A DNA stretch of 64,000 nucleotides from DATHTC01 sp035456465 (GCA_035456465.1 DATIDD010000035.1:124001-188000), one strand, 5' to 3'. Counted from the first letter of the stretch, positions 45,107 to 53,435 are shown. The notes: generated by a model from the letters alone, not told the origin. Made by a program: numbers and translations.

Positions 45107-45883
45107 TTGGCACTGCTCGAGTTGAAGAACCTGCACGTCGCGCTGGAGGACGGCACCGAGATCGTCAAGGGCGTCGACCTCGCGGTCGACACCGACCAGG
45201 TGCACGCCATCATGGGCCCCAACGGGTCGGGCAAGTCGACCCTCGCCTACGCGATCGCCGGCCATCCCGCCTACGAGATCAGCGAGGGGAAGATCCTCCT
45301 CGACGGCGACGACGTGACCGAGCTCGAGGCCGACGAGCGCGCGCAGCGGGGGCTCTTCCTCGCGTTCCAGTACCCGCACGCGATCCCCGGCGTCACCGTC
45401 ACGAGCTTCCTGCGGAGCGCGATCAACGCGATCCGGCGGGCGCGGGCAGGCGGCGTCGACGACCCGGTGCCGGTAAAGGAGTTCCGCACCGAGCTGCTCG
45501 CGGCGATGGAGCGCCTGAAGGTGCCGCGCGAGCTGGCGCAGCGGTACCTCAACGACGGCTTCTCCGGCGGCGAGAAGAAGCGCGTCGAGATCCTGCAGAT
45601 GGCGATGCTGAAGCCGCGGATCGCGGTGCTCGACGAGACCGACTCCGGGCTCGACATCGACGCGCTCAAGATCGTGGCCGCCGGCGTGCAGGAGCTGGTC
45701 GGCCCGGCGATGGGCGCGCTCGTGATCACGCACTACCAGCGGATCCTGAACTACATCGAGCCCGACTTCGTGCACGTCTTCGTCGACGGCCGCATCGTCG
45801 CCGAGGGCGGGCCGGAGCTCGCGCACAAGCTGGAGGCCGAGGGCTACGCGGCCTTCGGCGCAGCCGAGGAGGTGGCCGCATGA
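45107..45883 (+). CDS. sufC: Fe-S cluster assembly ATPase SufC
   Basis: A 258-residue ABC-type ATPase that drives the SufB-SufD scaffold. Walker A MGPNGSGKSTLAYAIAG, the Suf-specific Q-loop LAFQYPHAIPGVTVTSFLR, signature FSGGEKKRVEILQMAML, Walker B AVLDETDSGLDIDAL, and GALVITHYQRILNYI. TTG at 45107 is chosen since AAAGGA lies 10 bases upstream and LLELKNLHV follows, as in homologues. Coupled to sufB by an ATGA overlap. Confidence 0.95.
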   Translation: MALLELKNLHVALEDGTEIVKGVDLAVDTDQVHAIMGPNGSGKSTLAYAIAGHPAYEISEGKILLDGDDVTELEADERAQRGLFLAFQYPHAIPGVTVTSFLRSAINAIRRARAGGVDDPVPVKEFRTELLAAMERLKVPRELAQRYLNDGFSGGEKKRVEILQMAMLKPRIAVLDETDSGLDIDALKIVAAGVQELVGPAMGALVITHYQRILNYIEPDFVHVFVDGRIVAEGGPELAHKLEAEGYAAFGAAEEVAA

Positions 45884-47298
45884 CCATGACCGAGAGCGAG
45901 ATCGTCCAGGGGATCGGCTCCGACTACGAGGTCAAGTACGGGTTCCACGTCCCCGAGGACTACTTCTTCAAGTCCGGCCGCGGGCTCTCGCACGAGCTCG
46001 TCGACGCGATCTCGTCCCACAAGGGCGAGCCCGACTGGATGCGGAAGTTCCGGCACAAGAGCCTGGACTACTTCCTCGCGCGGCCGATGCCGCGCTGGGG
46101 CGCCGACCTCTCCGGGATCGACTTCGAGAACATCTTCTACTACATCAGGCCGACCGAGAAGCAGGCCAACTCCTGGGAGGACCTCCCCGCCGACATCAAG
46201 GACACCTGGGACAAGCTCGGGATCCCGGAGGCGGAGAAGAAGTACCTCGCCGGTGTCGGCGCCCAGTACGAGTCCGAGGTCGTCTACCACAAGCTCCAGG
46301 CCGACCTCGAGGCGAAGGGCGTGATCTTCCTCGACACCGACACGGCGCTGCGCGAGCACGAGGACCTGTTCAAGCAGTACTTCGGCACGGTGATCCCGCA
46401 GAACGACAACAAGTTCGCGGCGCTCAACTCGGCCGTGTGGTCGGGCGGCTCCTTCATCTACGTGCCGCCGGGCGTCTCGGTCGAGATGCCGCTGCAGGCG
46501 TACTTCCGCATCAACGCCGAGAACATGGGGCAGTTCGAGCGGACGCTGATCCTCGTCGACGAGGGCGCCTACGTGCACTACGTCGAGGGCTGCACGGCGC
46601 CGATCTACTCGACCGACTCGCTCCACTCGGCCGTCGTCGAGATCATCGTGAAGAAGGGCGCGCGGGCGCGCTACACGACGATCCAGAACTGGTCGAACAA
46701 CGTCTACAACCTCGTCACCAAGCGCGCCGTCGCCTACGAGGGCGCGACGATGGAGTGGGTCGACGGCAACCTCGGCTCGAAGGTGACGATGAAGTACCCG
46801 GCGATCTGGCTGATGGGCGAGCGCGCGCACGGCGAGGTGCTGTCCATCGCGTTCGCCGGCAAGGGCCAGCACCAGGACGCGGGCGGCAAGGTCGTCCACG
46901 TCGCGCCTCGGACGACGTCGGTGATCAACTCGAAGTCGATCTCGAAGGACGGCGGACGCGCCGGCTACCGCGGCCTCCTCGAGATCGCGAAGGGCGCCGA
47001 GGGCGCGAAGTCGAAGGTCGTCTGCGACGCGCTGATCCTGGACGAGGAGTCGCGTTCCGACACCTACCCCTACATCCGCATCGACGAGCCGTCGGTGACG
47101 GCCGAGCACGAGGCCACCGTGTCGAAGATCGGCGAGGAGCAGCTCTTCTACCTGATGTCGCGCGGGCTCTCGGAGTCGGAGGCCTCGGCGATGATCGTCT
47201 CCGGGTTCGTGGAGCCGATCACGAAGGAGCTCCCGCTCGAGTACGCGGTCGAGATGAATCGGCTCATCCAGCTCCAGATGGAGGGATCCGTCGGGTGA
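45880..47298 (+). CDS. sufB: Fe-S cluster scaffold SufB
   Basis: A 472-residue beta-helix scaffold on which the cluster is built, acting with SufC and SufD. Family motifs: YGTVIPQNDNKFAALNSAVW-like FGTVIPQNDNKFAALNSAVW, SFIYVPPGVSVEMPLQAYF, VEGCTAPIYSTDSLHSAVVE (cysteine proposed for cluster assembly), GSKVTMKYPAI, RTTSVINSKSISKDGG, and the C-terminal LPLEYAVEMNRLIQLQM plus EGSVG. It is full length and intact. Its last nine codons have a diverged second copy 86 bases downstream, on the far side of a palindrome. Confidence 0.96.
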   Translation: MTMTESEIVQGIGSDYEVKYGFHVPEDYFFKSGRGLSHELVDAISSHKGEPDWMRKFRHKSLDYFLARPMPRWGADLSGIDFENIFYYIRPTEKQANSWEDLPADIKDTWDKLGIPEAEKKYLAGVGAQYESEVVYHKLQADLEAKGVIFLDTDTALREHEDLFKQYFGTVIPQNDNKFAALNSAVWSGGSFIYVPPGVSVEMPLQAYFRINAENMGQFERTLILVDEGAYVHYVEGCTAPIYSTDSLHSAVVEIIVKKGARARYTTIQNWSNNVYNLVTKRAVAYEGATMEWVDGNLGSKVTMKYPAIWLMGERAHGEVLSIAFAGKGQHQDAGGKVVHVAPRTTSVINSKSISKDGGRAGYRGLLEIAKGAEGAKSKVVCDALILDEESRSDTYPYIRIDEPSVTAEHEATVSKIGEEQLFYLMSRGLSESEASAMIVSGFVEPITKELPLEYAVEMNRLIQLQMEGSVG

Positions 47299-47384
47299 TC
47301 CACGCGGCGCAGGACGAGAAGACCGGTGCCCACGGAGGAACCATGGTTTCCCCCGTGATCGAGCTGGAGGGGTCCGTCGGTTGA
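47280..47384 (+). repeat. Duplicated sufB 3' end with palindrome between the copies
   Basis: GGAGGGATCCGTCGG (47280-47294, true sufB end) recurs as GGAGGGGTCCGTCGG at 47366-47380, both followed by TGATC and ACG. The second copy still encodes IELEGSVG and a stop, an echo of the SufB C-terminus. Between them, 47331-47357 is a palindrome (CACGGAGGAACC, GGTTTCCCCCGTG) that matches copy 1 at 32378-32404 at almost every core base. The start of the next gene lies in the second copy. Confidence 0.72.
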
Positions 47385-47755
47385 TCGACGTCGAGCGCAT
47401 GGACTTCCTGTCCGTGCCCGTGACGGATGTCGAGCGGTCGACGGCGTGGTACCGGGACTCGCTCGGCCTCGAGCAGACGGGGCACGGCGGCTGGCCGGAG
47501 TTCCGGCTCGGCGAGAACGCGTTCCTGTACCTGCTCGACCCGACGAACATCGGGCAGGAGTACCGCGGGCCGCACACGGCCGCGATCGCGCTGCGCGTTC
47601 CGGACGTCCACGAGGCGAAGCAGGCGCTGGAGGCGAGGGGCGTCGCCTTCGACGGCGACGTCTTCGACACGGGCGTCTGCCACATGGCGCCGTTTCGCGA
47701 CCCCGACGGGAACGCGTTCCTGCTCCACCGCCGCTACGCGCCCCGGGAGTCCTGA
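47381..47755 (+). CDS. VOC (glyoxalase/dioxygenase-fold) protein 1 in the suf operon
   Basis: A 124-residue single vicinal-oxygen-chelate domain: MDFLSVPVTDVERSTAWYR at the start, LGENAFLYLLDP, HTAAIALRVPDVHEAKQAL and the closing FRDPDGNAFLLHRRYAP with the metal-site residues. The family includes glyoxalases, antibiotic-resistance proteins and dioxygenases; substrate unknown. TTG at 47381 aligns its N-terminus with the paralogue that follows; ATG at 47399 is an alternative. Lies between sufB and sufD. Confidence 0.82.
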   Translation: MIDVERMDFLSVPVTDVERSTAWYRDSLGLEQTGHGGWPEFRLGENAFLYLLDPTNIGQEYRGPHTAAIALRVPDVHEAKQALEARGVAFDGDVFDTGVCHMAPFRDPDGNAFLLHRRYAPRES

Positions 47756-48108
47756 TGCAGATCGAGCGGGTGGACTTCGTCGACGTGCCGACGCGCGACC
47801 TCGAGCGCGCGATCGCGTTCTACCGCGACGTGCTCGGGCTGCCGCAGAACCCGCGCGAGCCGACGGAGTTCGAGACGCCGAACGTGACGCTCGCGCTGTG
47901 GCAGCCCGAGGCGATGGGCGTGCCGTTCGACGGCGGCGCCAGCCACGGGATCGCGCTGCGCGTCGCGGACGTGGCCGCGGCGCGCGTAGAGCTCGAGGCG
48001 AAGGGCGTGACGTTCATCGGCGAGCGCGACTCGGGCGTCTGCACCATGGCCTTCTTCGAGGACCCGGACGGGAACTCGCTGATCCTGCACCGGAGGTACG
48101 CGCCCTGA
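47755..48108 (+). CDS. VOC (glyoxalase/dioxygenase-fold) protein 2 in the suf operon
   Basis: A 117-residue paralogue of the preceding gene (VDFVDVPTRDLERAIAFYR; GASHGIALRVADVAAARVEL; FFEDPDGNSLILHRRYAP). The two share the last ten residues almost exactly. ATG overlaps the previous stop by one base and its own stop overlaps the sufD ATG by one, so the pair is firmly built into the suf transcript. VOC proteins work as dimers, so a heterodimer is possible. Confidence 0.83.
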   Translation: MQIERVDFVDVPTRDLERAIAFYRDVLGLPQNPREPTEFETPNVTLALWQPEAMGVPFDGGASHGIALRVADVAAARVELEAKGVTFIGERDSGVCTMAFFEDPDGNSLILHRRYAP

Positions 48109-49280
48109 TGCGGCGCGCCGAGGCGCTCGAGCGCTACCGCGCGCTGCCGATTCCGGACACGACGGACGAGCCGTGGCGGTTCACCGACCTGCGCGGCTTC
48201 GACCCGGAGGCCTTCGTCGCGAACGGCCATGGCCGGGGCCAGCCCCCGGACGTGTCCATGCTCGACGTGGCCGCCGCCGGCGTCGCGCGCGTGAGCGAGG
48301 ACGGGATCGAGATCGTGTCCGCGCCCGACGGCGTGACGTTCGAGCCGCTGCCGGAGGATCATCCGCTGCTCGGGACGCTCGTCGGCTTCGACGAGAAGTT
48401 CGCCGCGCACAACGCCGCCGTGTGGAAGCACGGGCTGCTCGTCCAGGTCCCGAAGGGCGTCGTCCTGGGCCAGCCCCTGTACGTGCGCGTTGCGAACGCG
48501 GCCGAAGGGGGCGCGCTGTTCTGGCGCCTGCTCGTCGAGGTCGAGGAGGGCGCGCAGGCGACGCTGATCGAGGAGTACGCGTCCAGCTCGCCCGAGCTCT
48601 CGGGGTACTCGAACGCCGTCGCCGAGCTGTTCGTCGGGCAGAGCGCGAAGCTCGAGTACGTCTCGATCCAGAACCTCTCGCGCGAGACGTGGCACTTCGC
48701 CACGCACCACGCGCGCGTCGGTCGTGACGCGGAGCTCGACTGGGTCGCCGGCGGCTTCGGCTCGAAGAAGGGCAAGGTGCGGATCCAAAACGACCTCGCC
48801 GGTCCGGGCGCGACCTCGCGCGTGACGGGCGCGTACTTCGCCGATGGCGAGCAGCACCTCGACTACGACACCTTCCAGGAGCACGTCGCGCCGCGGACGG
48901 AGTCGGACTTCGCCTTCAAGGGCGCGCTGCGCGACGAGGCCTCGACGGTGTGGCGCGGGATGATCCGCGTCGAGCACGAGGCGCAGCAGACGAACGCCTA
49001 CCAGGAGAACCGGAACCTGATGCTGTCGCCGAAGGCGCACGCGGACTCGATCCCGGGCCTGGAGATCCTGGCGAACGACGTCCGCTGCACGCACGGCTCG
49101 ACCACGGGCCAGGTCGACCGCGAGCAGCTCTTCTACCTGATGACCCGCGGCCTCACGCGGCCGGAGGCGGAGCGGCTGATCGTGCGCGGCTTCTTCCAGG
49201 ACATCCTCGACCGGATCGACATCGAGCCGGTCAGGGACGCCCTGGGCGCGGCGCTCGAGTCGCGCATTCCGCAGGCCTGA
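48108..49280 (+). CDS. sufD: Fe-S cluster assembly protein SufD
   Basis: A 390-residue SufB paralogue. EPWRFTDLRGFDPEAF at the start, NAAVWKHGLLVQVPKGV, VEEGAQATLIEEYAS, DYDTFQEHVAPRTESDFAFK, the conserved RMIRVEHEAQQTNAYQENR-like WRGMIRVEHEAQQTNAYQEN, and the ending LTRPEAERLIVRGFFQDILD are family-typical. Completes the SufBCD complex. It ends 41 bases before the promoter of the next gene. Confidence 0.94.
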   Translation: MRRAEALERYRALPIPDTTDEPWRFTDLRGFDPEAFVANGHGRGQPPDVSMLDVAAAGVARVSEDGIEIVSAPDGVTFEPLPEDHPLLGTLVGFDEKFAAHNAAVWKHGLLVQVPKGVVLGQPLYVRVANAAEGGALFWRLLVEVEEGAQATLIEEYASSSPELSGYSNAVAELFVGQSAKLEYVSIQNLSRETWHFATHHARVGRDAELDWVAGGFGSKKGKVRIQNDLAGPGATSRVTGAYFADGEQHLDYDTFQEHVAPRTESDFAFKGALRDEASTVWRGMIRVEHEAQQTNAYQENRNLMLSPKAHADSIPGLEILANDVRCTHGSTTGQVDREQLFYLMTRGLTRPEAERLIVRGFFQDILDRIDIEPVRDALGAALESRIPQA

Positions 49281-49320
49281 GGGGCTGCTCGACCCGGAGC
49301 CGGCGATTCGGATCCCGGAG

Positions 49321-49326
49321 TAAGGT
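49321..49326 (+). promoter_or_regulatory. -10 element (TAAGGT) of cupin gene
   Basis: TAAGGT is followed by 7 bases and the GTG at 49334; no ribosome site. Confidence 0.42.
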
Positions 49327-49333
49327 GGCGCAC

Positions 49334-49696
49334 GTGGCGGTGGCGACGGTGATCGAGCTCGCGGATCTCGCGCTCAGCCAGCGCGCCGCCCGCTTCGAGG
49401 GCGCAGACCACGGCGCGCAGGTCTCCTTCTTCGTCACGACGCACGAGTACGGCGCCGGGCCCGACCTGCACCGTCACCCGTACGAGGAGACGTTCATCGT
49501 CCAGGAGGGCGCCGTCCGGTTCACCGTCGACGGCGAGACGGTCGACGCGCGCGGCGGGCAGGTGGTCGTCGTCCCCGCAGGGGCCGCGCACGGGTTCAAG
49601 GGGGCCAGCGACGAGCCGGTGCGGATCGTCAGCCTCCATCCCGCGCCGGCGATGGAGCAGACCTGGCTCGACGAGCCAGCGCTGCCGCCCGACTAG
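49334..49696 (+). CDS. Cupin-domain protein
   Basis: A 120-residue single cupin barrel. Motif 1 is PDLHRHPYEETFIVQEGAVRF (metal histidines and glutamate), motif 2 is VVPAGAAHGFKGAS. These residues suggest a metal-bound active or sensing site. No fused domain. GTG at 49334 is 7 bases after TAAGGT. Substrate unknown. It ends 14 bases before a convergent phosphotransferase-like gene. Confidence 0.83.
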   Translation: MAVATVIELADLALSQRAARFEGADHGAQVSFFVTTHEYGAGPDLHRHPYEETFIVQEGAVRFTVDGETVDARGGQVVVVPAGAAHGFKGASDEPVRIVSLHPAPAMEQTWLDEPALPPD

Positions 49697-49710
49697 GCGC
49701 GCCAGATCTC

Positions 49711-50658
49711 TCAGCCGCGTGTCAGGCCGCGGGTGAGCAGCTCGAGCCGCGGCTCGAGCCCGTCGAGCATGCCCGCGCGGTCCGGCGGGGCGAGCGCCTG
49801 CGCGTGGTCGTAGACGCCGACGCAGCGGCAGGCCCAGCCCAGTGGCACCGCCAGGGCCAGGGCGTCCTCGAGCCCGTCACCGAACGGCGCCAGGTACGCG
49901 GCCGCGTACGGCGCGACGTCCTCGGAGCCCTCGACGTCGTCGACCCCGAACGCGATCACGCCCTCGAGCGTGACGGACATCGAGAAGAAGGGGTGCGAGA
50001 CGACGGCGTCGCCCCAGTCCGTCACGAGGTACCGCCCGTCGCGGACGAAGACCTGCGCGTCGTGGAGGTCGTCGTGCTGGATCGTCTCGGCGATCGCGTA
50101 GGCGGCGAGGCGCTCGCACCGGTCGGCCACGAGCGGGACGAGGCGGCGGTACGCGTGCCCGCGCTCGATCCGGCCGAGCAGCTGCTCGAAGCGCTCCGGC
50201 AGCACCGCGAGCCGGCGGTCGGGCGCGCCGGCCGCCAGCAACTCGCCCGCGAGCGGGGCGGCGGCGAGCTGGAGCTCGGCGTACAGCGGCAGGACGTCGA
50301 GCCACCGCGTGAGGCTCCGTTCGCGCTCCACGAGCTCGCGCAGGCGCTCGCCCGCCTCCCGCGTGAGCATCCATCCGGTCTCCGGGTCGTGCGCCACGAG
50401 CTCGACCACGACCTCCGGGCGTGCCCGGGCCAGCAGCGCCGTGACCGCCGCCTCGTGACGGTGCGCGTCGCTGTTGGCCTTGAACCAGAGGTCGCCGCCG
50501 GCCGTCCGGACCCGCAGCGCGGTCGACCAGGGCCGGATGTGCGGCTGCTCGATCGCCAGCACGGCGCCTGCGCCGGTCCGGGCAGCCGCGTCGCCGATCC
50601 ACGCGTTGGCCGCGGCGAGCCAGTCGGGATCGGTCCAGCGTGTCGCGGCAGACGTCAT
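49711..50658 (-). CDS. Aminoglycoside-phosphotransferase-fold kinase
   Basis: A 315-residue APH/ChoK-like small-molecule kinase. The lysine strand is DLWFKANSDAHRHEAAVTAL, the catalytic loop is TIQHDDLHDAQVFV (HxDxHxxxx), and the metal aspartate is VTDWGDAVVSHPFFSM. The substrate is probably a metabolite hydroxyl or amine. ATG at 50658 overlaps the upstream cupin gene by 4 bases, so the two act in one transcript. Confidence 0.83.
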   Translation of the reverse strand: MTSAATRWTDPDWLAAANAWIGDAAARTGAGAVLAIEQPHIRPWSTALRVRTAGGDLWFKANSDAHRHEAAVTALLARARPEVVVELVAHDPETGWMLTREAGERLRELVERERSLTRWLDVLPLYAELQLAAAPLAGELLAAGAPDRRLAVLPERFEQLLGRIERGHAYRRLVPLVADRCERLAAYAIAETIQHDDLHDAQVFVRDGRYLVTDWGDAVVSHPFFSMSVTLEGVIAFGVDDVEGSEDVAPYAAAYLAPFGDGLEDALALAVPLGWACRCVGVYDHAQALAPPDRAGMLDGLEPRLELLTRGLTRG

Positions 50659-51197
50659 TCCCACGGGAGGCCGCTCATCGAGGCGGGCCGCGCGCGGCGC
50701 CAGTCCGGGAACGGCGCATAGGCCTCCGACGGAACCGGCGTCTCGGTCTCGACGCCGGCGCCGTGCGCCAGCGCGAGCTCGGAGCGGGGATAGACGATCG
50801 CGTGCTCCCGCGTGCGCCCTCCGATCATGAAGACCACGCACGGGCCGTCGCCCGCCCCGACGAAGATGTGCTCGGTGCCGGGCGGGCAGTGCACGAAGTC
50901 CCACGCCCGGAGCCGCCGCTCCTCCCCCTCGACGAGGAGGACGCACTCGCCGGCGAGGACGAGGAAGTCCTCCTGGTTGCTCTCGCGGTGGTAGAGGCCG
51001 CTCGGCCGGCCCGGCTGGAGCACGCCGAGCGTGTAGCCGATGTCGGGGACCTCGGGCCCGTCGCCCTCGAACACCGCGCAGGCGCCGAAGGCGTCGTTCC
51101 GCAGCCACGTCGCGTCGGCGACGTTGAGGACGAACCAGCCCTCGGTCGCGGGCGCGAGCCCGGACTCGGTCTGCTCGAGACGTGCTTCGGCGACCAT
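50655..51197 (-). CDS. Cupin-domain protein, 180 residues
   Basis: Single cupin with extra N- and C-terminal segments: GWFVLNVADATWLRND, GLYHRESNQEDFLVLAGECVL (motif 1), HCPPGTEHIFVGAGDGPCV (motif 2). The C-terminus is proline-rich (YAPFPDWRRARPASM). ATG at 51197 has a GAGAGGGG ribosome site. Co-translated with the phosphotransferase-like kinase downstream, which hints at a shared small-molecule substrate. Confidence 0.83.
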   Translation of the reverse strand: MVAEARLEQTESGLAPATEGWFVLNVADATWLRNDAFGACAVFEGDGPEVPDIGYTLGVLQPGRPSGLYHRESNQEDFLVLAGECVLLVEGEERRLRAWDFVHCPPGTEHIFVGAGDGPCVVFMIGGRTREHAIVYPRSELALAHGAGVETETPVPSEAYAPFPDWRRARPASMSGLPWE

Positions 51198-51238
51198 TCG
51201 CGCCCCTCTCGCTCGTGGTGTCGACCCGCGGAGCGGCG

Positions 51239-51244
51239 ATTCTA
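51239..51244 (-). promoter_or_regulatory. -10 element (TAGAAT) of cupin-kinase pair
   Basis: Minus strand TAGAAT (51244-51239), 41 bases before the cupin ATG at 51197, which has its own ribosome site. Confidence 0.42.
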
Positions 51245-51299
51245 GAGCGCGTCGCCCCGCGATTCGGCCCGCGGCGTCGGCGCGATCGCACGGACGGGC

Positions 51300-51305
51300 T
51301 ACGCT
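51300..51305 (+). promoter_or_regulatory. -10 element (TACGCT) of PAP2 gene
   Basis: TACGCT is followed by exactly 6 bases and the ATG at 51312. This favours 51312 over the in-frame GTG at 51309. Confidence 0.45.
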
Positions 51306-51311
51306 GGGGTG

Positions 51312-52100
51312 ATGGGCACGGTCGAGACCCGAGGCGTCCGCCTCGACCGGGAGTCCTCGCCGTCGCTCCCGCGGGCGCGCGAGCGCTTCGTGGCCCGCCT
51401 CGACCTCCTTCCCGGCGGGCGCCGCTCCGCCGCCGCGCTGGCCGTCGCCTTCCTCGCCGCCGTCGCGTTCGCGCGCGTCGCCGAGGACTACCTCACGAAC
51501 GACCCGCTCGCGCGCTGGGACGTGAGCTTCGCGCGCTGGCTCTCCGAGCACCGCGAGCCGGCGCTGGACGAGCTCTTCCGCGCCGTCACGTTCGTCGGGA
51601 GCCCCGGCTTCGCGCTCGGGGTGGCGGCCGTCGCCGCGCTGCTCCTCTACCGCGGCCGGCGGATCGCGGAGGCCGCCCTGCTCGTGGTCGTCCTCGGCTG
51701 CACCGAGCTCGTGAACGTGGTGCTGAAGCTCGTCTTCCACCGTCCGCGGCCGGAGGTCGGCTTCGTCCACCTCGACACGTACTCGTTCCCGAGCGGTCAC
51801 GCGATGATCTCCACCGCCGCCTACGGCGTCCTGACCGTCCTCGTGCTGGCGAGGCTGCGCTCGGGGCGGGGCCGTGCGCTGCTCGTCGGCGGCTCGGTCG
51901 CGCTCGTGGCGGCGATCTGCTTCAGCAGGCTCTACCTCGGCGTCCACTACCTCTCCGACGTGCTCGGGGGCATCGCCGGAGGCGCGGCATGCCTCGCGCT
52001 CGCCCTCGCGGTGTACTGGGCGGCCGGGCCGCGGTTCGCCGCGTGGTTCGCGCAGACGCGGCTCGACCGGATCGGGCGTGCGCTGACGCGCGTGCCCTAG
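51312..52100 (+). CDS. PAP2-family membrane phosphatase
   Basis: A 262-residue, roughly six-helix lipid phosphatase of the PAP2/undecaprenyl-pyrophosphate phosphatase type. The three-part active site is complete: KLVFHRPRPE, FPSGHAMIS, and SRLYLGVHYLSDVLGG. The catalytic groove faces the outside. Likely substrates are undecaprenyl pyrophosphate or phosphatidic acid. No partner gene is adjacent. Confidence 0.9.
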   Translation: MGTVETRGVRLDRESSPSLPRARERFVARLDLLPGGRRSAAALAVAFLAAVAFARVAEDYLTNDPLARWDVSFARWLSEHREPALDELFRAVTFVGSPGFALGVAAVAALLLYRGRRIAEAALLVVVLGCTELVNVVLKLVFHRPRPEVGFVHLDTYSFPSGHAMISTAAYGVLTVLVLARLRSGRGRALLVGGSVALVAAICFSRLYLGVHYLSDVLGGIAGGAACLALALAVYWAAGPRFAAWFAQTRLDRIGRALTRVP

Positions 52101-52142
52101 GCCTCTCCGGCGCGAGGCTCGGCGGACGCAGGTCGCGGTGGC

Positions 52143-53288
52143 TCAGGCCGACCGGCCGAGCGTATAAACGAGCGAGGCGCGGAAGGCCTCGCCCTCCGGC
52201 CCGAAGGCGCGGAAGCAGCAGCGGCAGTCCGGATAGCCCGACCCGCCCTCCCACGCGTGCAGCATCACGCCCGTCTGCGGCCGCGAGGGCGGCGGCGGCG
52301 AGCCCGCGCCGGCGGATGCCCAGCGCGCGACCTCCCACTGGCGCGTCAGCGTCTTCCGCGGCCCCTGGAGGCAGTACGCCTCGTCCGGCTGGCACGGCTC
52401 GAGGCGCTCGCGCTCGTTCGACAGCTGCGCCCACCGGTCGAGCCCCGCGGCCGCGCCCTCCCACTGCATCCGGGTGGCGTCGTCGCCGAGCGCCTGCGCG
52501 AGCACCTCGAGCGTCAGGTGCGGCCGCACGGGATCGTCGAACCGGCACCGTGCGCGGCGGTCCTGCGGCAGCTGGAGCGTCTTCACGTTGGGGCTCGGCA
52601 GCGACCAGACGTCCGACGCCAGCAGCCGCTCGTTCGCGACCGTCAGCACCTGCAGGTTGCGGTACACGGGCGACCCGGGAGCCGTCGAGCCGAGCGCGTG
52701 GCAGACGAGCTTCGGCTCCTTGACGAACGCCGGCGTGCCGAGGTGTGCCCCGCCGCCGGTCGCGACCGTCACGTCGCACGTCACGACCCTGGCGTAGAAG
52801 GCGTAGTCGTAGCGGACGACCGCGAGCGGAACCCCCGCGCCGGCCGCCTCGCCGTCGGTCAAGGACACCTCGAACGACGCCTCGATCCGCTCGTCGTCGC
52901 CGGAGCCGACGCGGCGCGGCGAGCGCACGACGCGCGCACGAGAGACGCCGTAGCCGAAGCGGGACTTCGCCTCGTGCCGTCCGGTCACGTCCCAGGTGTA
53001 GTTCACCGGGTCGGGCTGGCCGTTCCGGCGGGCGACGTGGAAGCCGAAGCAGCCGAGGCCGCCCGCGCGCGGGTCGTTGATCGTCCCCCAGTCGCTCTGC
53101 GAGCCGCCGTGCGCGTAGAAGTCGTCCACGACGAGCGAGCCGTCCGGGGCGCGCACCCGGCCGATGTAGCCGGGCCCGACGCATGCGGTGCGGCCGGCGT
53201 TCCAGGTGAACGCCTTCCAGATCGACCAGGCCCCGGCCTCGTTCCAGAAGATCAGGCGCGGCCCCGCGTCCTCCCAGGCGACGGGCAT
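52143..53288 (-). CDS. Unrecognised 381-residue protein, probably beta-rich
   Basis: I do not recognise this family. The protein lacks a signal peptide and membrane helices, is rich in tryptophan, aromatic residues and short beta strands (RLIFWNEAGAWSIWKAFTW; AVVRYDYAFYARVVTCDV; KTLQLPQDRRARCRFDDP), with cysteines at the end (YPDCRCCFRAFG). ATG at 53288 is used. Third-position GC is gene-like throughout. A repeated asparagine-tryptophan pattern and the absence of motifs suggest a carbohydrate-binding or structural fold, but that is guesswork. Confidence 0.7.
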   Translation of the reverse strand: MPVAWEDAGPRLIFWNEAGAWSIWKAFTWNAGRTACVGPGYIGRVRAPDGSLVVDDFYAHGGSQSDWGTINDPRAGGLGCFGFHVARRNGQPDPVNYTWDVTGRHEAKSRFGYGVSRARVVRSPRRVGSGDDERIEASFEVSLTDGEAAGAGVPLAVVRYDYAFYARVVTCDVTVATGGGAHLGTPAFVKEPKLVCHALGSTAPGSPVYRNLQVLTVANERLLASDVWSLPSPNVKTLQLPQDRRARCRFDDPVRPHLTLEVLAQALGDDATRMQWEGAAAGLDRWAQLSNERERLEPCQPDEAYCLQGPRKTLTRQWEVARWASAGAGSPPPPSRPQTGVMLHAWEGGSGYPDCRCCFRAFGPEGEAFRASLVYTLGRSA

Positions 53289-53435
53289 CGGCGGAGTACT
53301 GCCACACCCGCGCGCGATGTCAAGCACGAATCGCGCGCCCGCGGCCGCCGACGAGGCTCGGTCGGCCCGAGGAGTGGTCGGACGAGCTCCCGCTCGTCGT
53401 AGGAATCGGGACGGTCCGCGGCGAAGGACGGCTCC

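Noticed and set aside
47343..47384. 13-codon open frame (ending IELEGSVG) as a real gene
   Set aside because: It is explained as a copy of the sufB 3' end plus the palindrome, and has no ribosome site or promoter.
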